Source: Phylloscopus collybita
Lineage: Eukaryota > Chordata > Aves > Passeriformes > Phylloscopidae
Direction of reading: 5' to 3'
Length of the DNA: 64,000 bases
Assembly: GCA_027886175.1 (NCBI GenBank)
Contig: JAJNNQ010000075.1
Coordinates: 59,102,001 to 59,166,000 of the forward strand
Part shown: positions 61,504 to 64,000 of the stretch, piece by piece
Position numbering within the stretch: the stretch's first letter is position 1
Layout of the letters: the number at the start of each line of letters is the position of its first letter
Made by a program: the position numbers and the translations under genes
Notes under the pieces: model-generated
Told to the model about the DNA's origin: nothing
Databases searched by the model: none
The model's input: the letters and a program-made list of their open reading frames with translations, nothing else

Positions 61504-63429
61504 AGTTGCTTCATTTTTAAAGAACTTGAAGATCTACTAGTAAAGATGTCTTAGGTAACAGGCTAATATTATCGTTAATAACTCACAGTCCTTATGCAAT
61601 ATTCTCTGTGCCAAAGATTGAAGTAATTCAATTTCCAGAACTGCCATTAATTGCTCTCCTGCTTTAAAAAGAAAAAAAAAAGAAAAAAAAAATAAGGCTT
61701 GAAAAACACTTGCAATAGAAGTAGTGGGGGCAAAATCAAGATCAGCTTTCATGTGAGACTGGTAGAATTTTTTTTGGTGCAATTGCTTACAACAGAAAGA
61801 AAGTAGGTCCACTGACCTGAGGAGCTTCCTCCCCATACTTTCAGGAGTTTCCTAAATGATCTTTAAAAATGCTCTTTTCAGGTCCTCAATCACTGAGTCT
61901 CAAATTAAGCTGAAAAATATTTTGACCCTTTGCTCAATTTCAGTATTTTACTCAAAATACAGCAATGTATTTTAATTAAATGAAGACTTTAGGTGTGAAT
62001 GTTTTTTTCTTTCCTCACTGGCACCTTCAAGGTACCAGGAAGCTGCAAAAGAAAGTAGCCTGTTTGGAGGGGTTTTTAAATGAAAAAGACATTAAAAATG
62101 GAAACTCTTATGTGTTCAGAGCAAATGTTTGGTAGGCTAGTTGCAAGCTCTTCTCTTTATTCCATAATTAGGAGTGAAATATTCTTTAATGTTCAGTAAT
62201 AACATTCAAGCTATGCTATTTGGCAACTAATAATCATATACAACAGCAAGGGGCATGATAGCTAGCAAAATTTTTCCAGCTAAATATATTGGTCACGTGT
62301 ATCTGCCTTATTTTCCAGTGCCTTGGCTTTTGAATCCAGCTTTTATGCTAGAAATTTGAGACAGGGTAGAGAAGGAGCCACTTACCTTTCTAAGGACAGA
62401 GTTTTAAAGAAAGACTGCTGAGTAGCTCAAATCATTCCCATACAGAGCAGTGTATAATATTCTTTCTTGTTTGTTTGTGTCAAATAGAAAAGCTGGAGAT
62501 GTGACTGCATGGTTTCTTTAGTCCTGAAAAGCCCTAAGTTCTTTCCAAACTTTCAGAGTGTTATGCAAACAGGGGAAACTGACGGGGAAAAAAAAACGCA
62601 CCCCCCCCAAAAAAAACCCACAAAAACAACAACAACAAAAAAGGTCATCAAGACCTAGCAATGTGCATCAATTCTGCTTGCAAATGAAGGAATAAATTTA
62701 TCATTGGAAAGGCTGCATTAGTTACCACAGGCTTGCACCATTTCCAAGATTTCTCCGGGGGTGAGAATACAGCTTTCCAGAGCCAGCTTCTCCATTAGGC
62801 TTTTAACCGCAATGCTTCCTTGTTTTCCCAATGAGGAGTTAGATTTAGAAGCACAGGGAGGAGAAGCAAACACACAGAAAAAACACCAACCCTCTAGTTA
62901 AATTAAACTAAAACCTAGGTAAAGCCTCAGTGGGAAGCCTGCTGCACAAATTGGATCTCAAAATGCAGAAAAAATTAATTACGTGATGCACAGCAATGAA
63001 GTAAGCAACACCTTGAAGTTAACCTGGACAGAGTTATTGATTCAGCAAAAAAATAAGCACTTTGCTTCACCCCCTCTGTTGTTCTAATGTTAGCTTGGAC
63101 TCTTGCCTGACCATTTCCAGCTAGCATTTAGTTCATTTGCAGCTGTTCTAAATATGCACCCTTCCCCAACAGGTCTCACAAAAAGCTGATCCCATCTGAG
63201 TTGATGTGTTGGTTTGGGAGAAAATACCACGTGTGCAAAATAGAGTTTGTTGTAAACACAGAAGAACAGACCTTGCCACCAGCCTGGAGCTTGGAAGTGG
63301 ACAGGCCTTAAAATCTATAGGAAAGCAGATAGAACTGCTCAAGCAGTTTTGCCTACCACTGATCCAACAGCACCAGTAAATCACTAGAAAATGATGAGCC
63401 CCCTCCTACTCCGAGAAGTCTCATTTTGC
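61504..63429. other. No gene recognised
   Basis: AT-rich unique sequence with an A/AAC-rich low-complexity run at 62587-62642 and a broken A tract at 61670-61692. Confidence 0.6.
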
Positions 63430-64000
63430 CCTGTCCTGCACAGATTTCTGCCGTCTCCACTTTTACATGCTGTGCGAATGGGAATCCTGTCTAAGAGAGA
63501 TGGTTTGGGCTGAGTGTGAGCAATGCAGGGATCACACAGCCGACCCAACACACTTTACATACAGCTTTTGTTGGTCTGTTATGCAGCCTGAGAGGCCTCC
63601 TGACCAGCAATGCCGGTCTCACTGCTCAGAAACCCTTGGGGAGCCACAACTTTGCTGACCAAAAGCACTGTGCTCTCAATCCACCCTGTTGATCACAGCC
63701 AGCATTAACTCCCAGGGCAACTCTGCACTGAGGTGCTGCCATGGCTCACTATGACGCTGTCCTGTGGTCATTCTGCCTCTCTGCTCAACTATACTCATGT
63801 CTCCTCCCTGCCTGCCACTTAGAGGCACTGGTCTAACTACTGGCTTTGAGCTTTGAATCCCTACATAATTTGGATCCATCTCTTCCTAGAGATGCATCCA
63901 GTGGTATTGTCTTGGCTGACAGAGCTCTGAATTACCTGGGAGTAAGCTTGGCGACAAGACAGCTCATGTGAGGGGCTCTTGGTTCCAGACTTTTTATTTC
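63430..64000. other. GC-richer end block, unidentified
   Basis: The last 570 bp have higher GC and few homopolymers. Open frames of 63 codons (plus) and 67 codons (minus) show no motif. It could be an old repeat, part of a conserved element continuing past the window, or an exon-bearing region; I cannot tell. Confidence 0.35.

Noticed and set aside
1..64000. CRISPR arrays, bacterial operons, riboswitches, phage or plasmid signatures
   Set aside because: Sequence is clearly vertebrate intergenic DNA; no regularly spaced identical repeats or prokaryotic gene structure.

Overview
The window looks like a gene desert from a bird chromosome. No protein-coding gene, rRNA or tRNA could be recognised on either strand. 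The bird assignment rests on two repeats. One is a 5'-truncated CR1 LINE (9124-10013) ending in the CR1-type tail of near-identical ATTCTAT(G/A) octamers. The other is a solo endogenous-retrovirus LTR (3132-3719, minus strand) of a family that I recognise from memory as abundant in neoavian, especially passerine, genomes. Low repeat density, AT-rich unique sequence and several decayed MIR-type core-SINEs also fit an amniote with an avian-style compact genome. Order-level placement (passerine-like) is inference.

Layout. 1-9123: unique sequence with an old CR1 end (205-363), two MIR-type relics, a TTTTG/TTTG microsatellite and the solo LTR. 9124-10013: the youngest-looking CR1 copy. 10014-16450: unique sequence broken by an isolated CpG island (about 14915-15370), the only promoter-like region, followed by a homeodomain-type palindrome and a degenerate 45-bp minisatellite. 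16450-36600: mostly featureless, with microsatellites, long homopolymers, a second GC-rich patch (28720-29120) and a TAATTAG cluster. 36600-37720: a decayed non-LTR retrotransposon on the minus strand with readable reverse-transcriptase motifs of L1/Tx1 type, unlike the CR1 family that dominates birds. 37720-51900: unique sequence with hairpins and one exon-like stretch. 51936-52265: a hAT-transposase-like open frame, followed by an ancient CR1/SINE tail. 53873-53940: a near-perfect 25-bp hairpin. 59792-60360: a compact rearranged locus made of a perfect 88-bp tandem duplication, an LTR-like element and an inverted copy of the duplicated sequence around a TA microsatellite. 61350-61503: the best-preserved MIR-type SINE.

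Nothing here forms a pathway or operon. What can be read is a record of successive transposon insertions (MIR and the L1/Tx1-type LINE oldest, then hAT and old CR1, then CR1 and LTRs) over presumably regulatory or neutral DNA. Family names come from recalled consensus patterns, without alignment. I did not find a convincing new biological system. The best leads are the L1/Tx1-type relic, the hAT-like frame, the 59.8-60.4 kb rearrangement, the 25-bp hairpin and the isolated CpG island.
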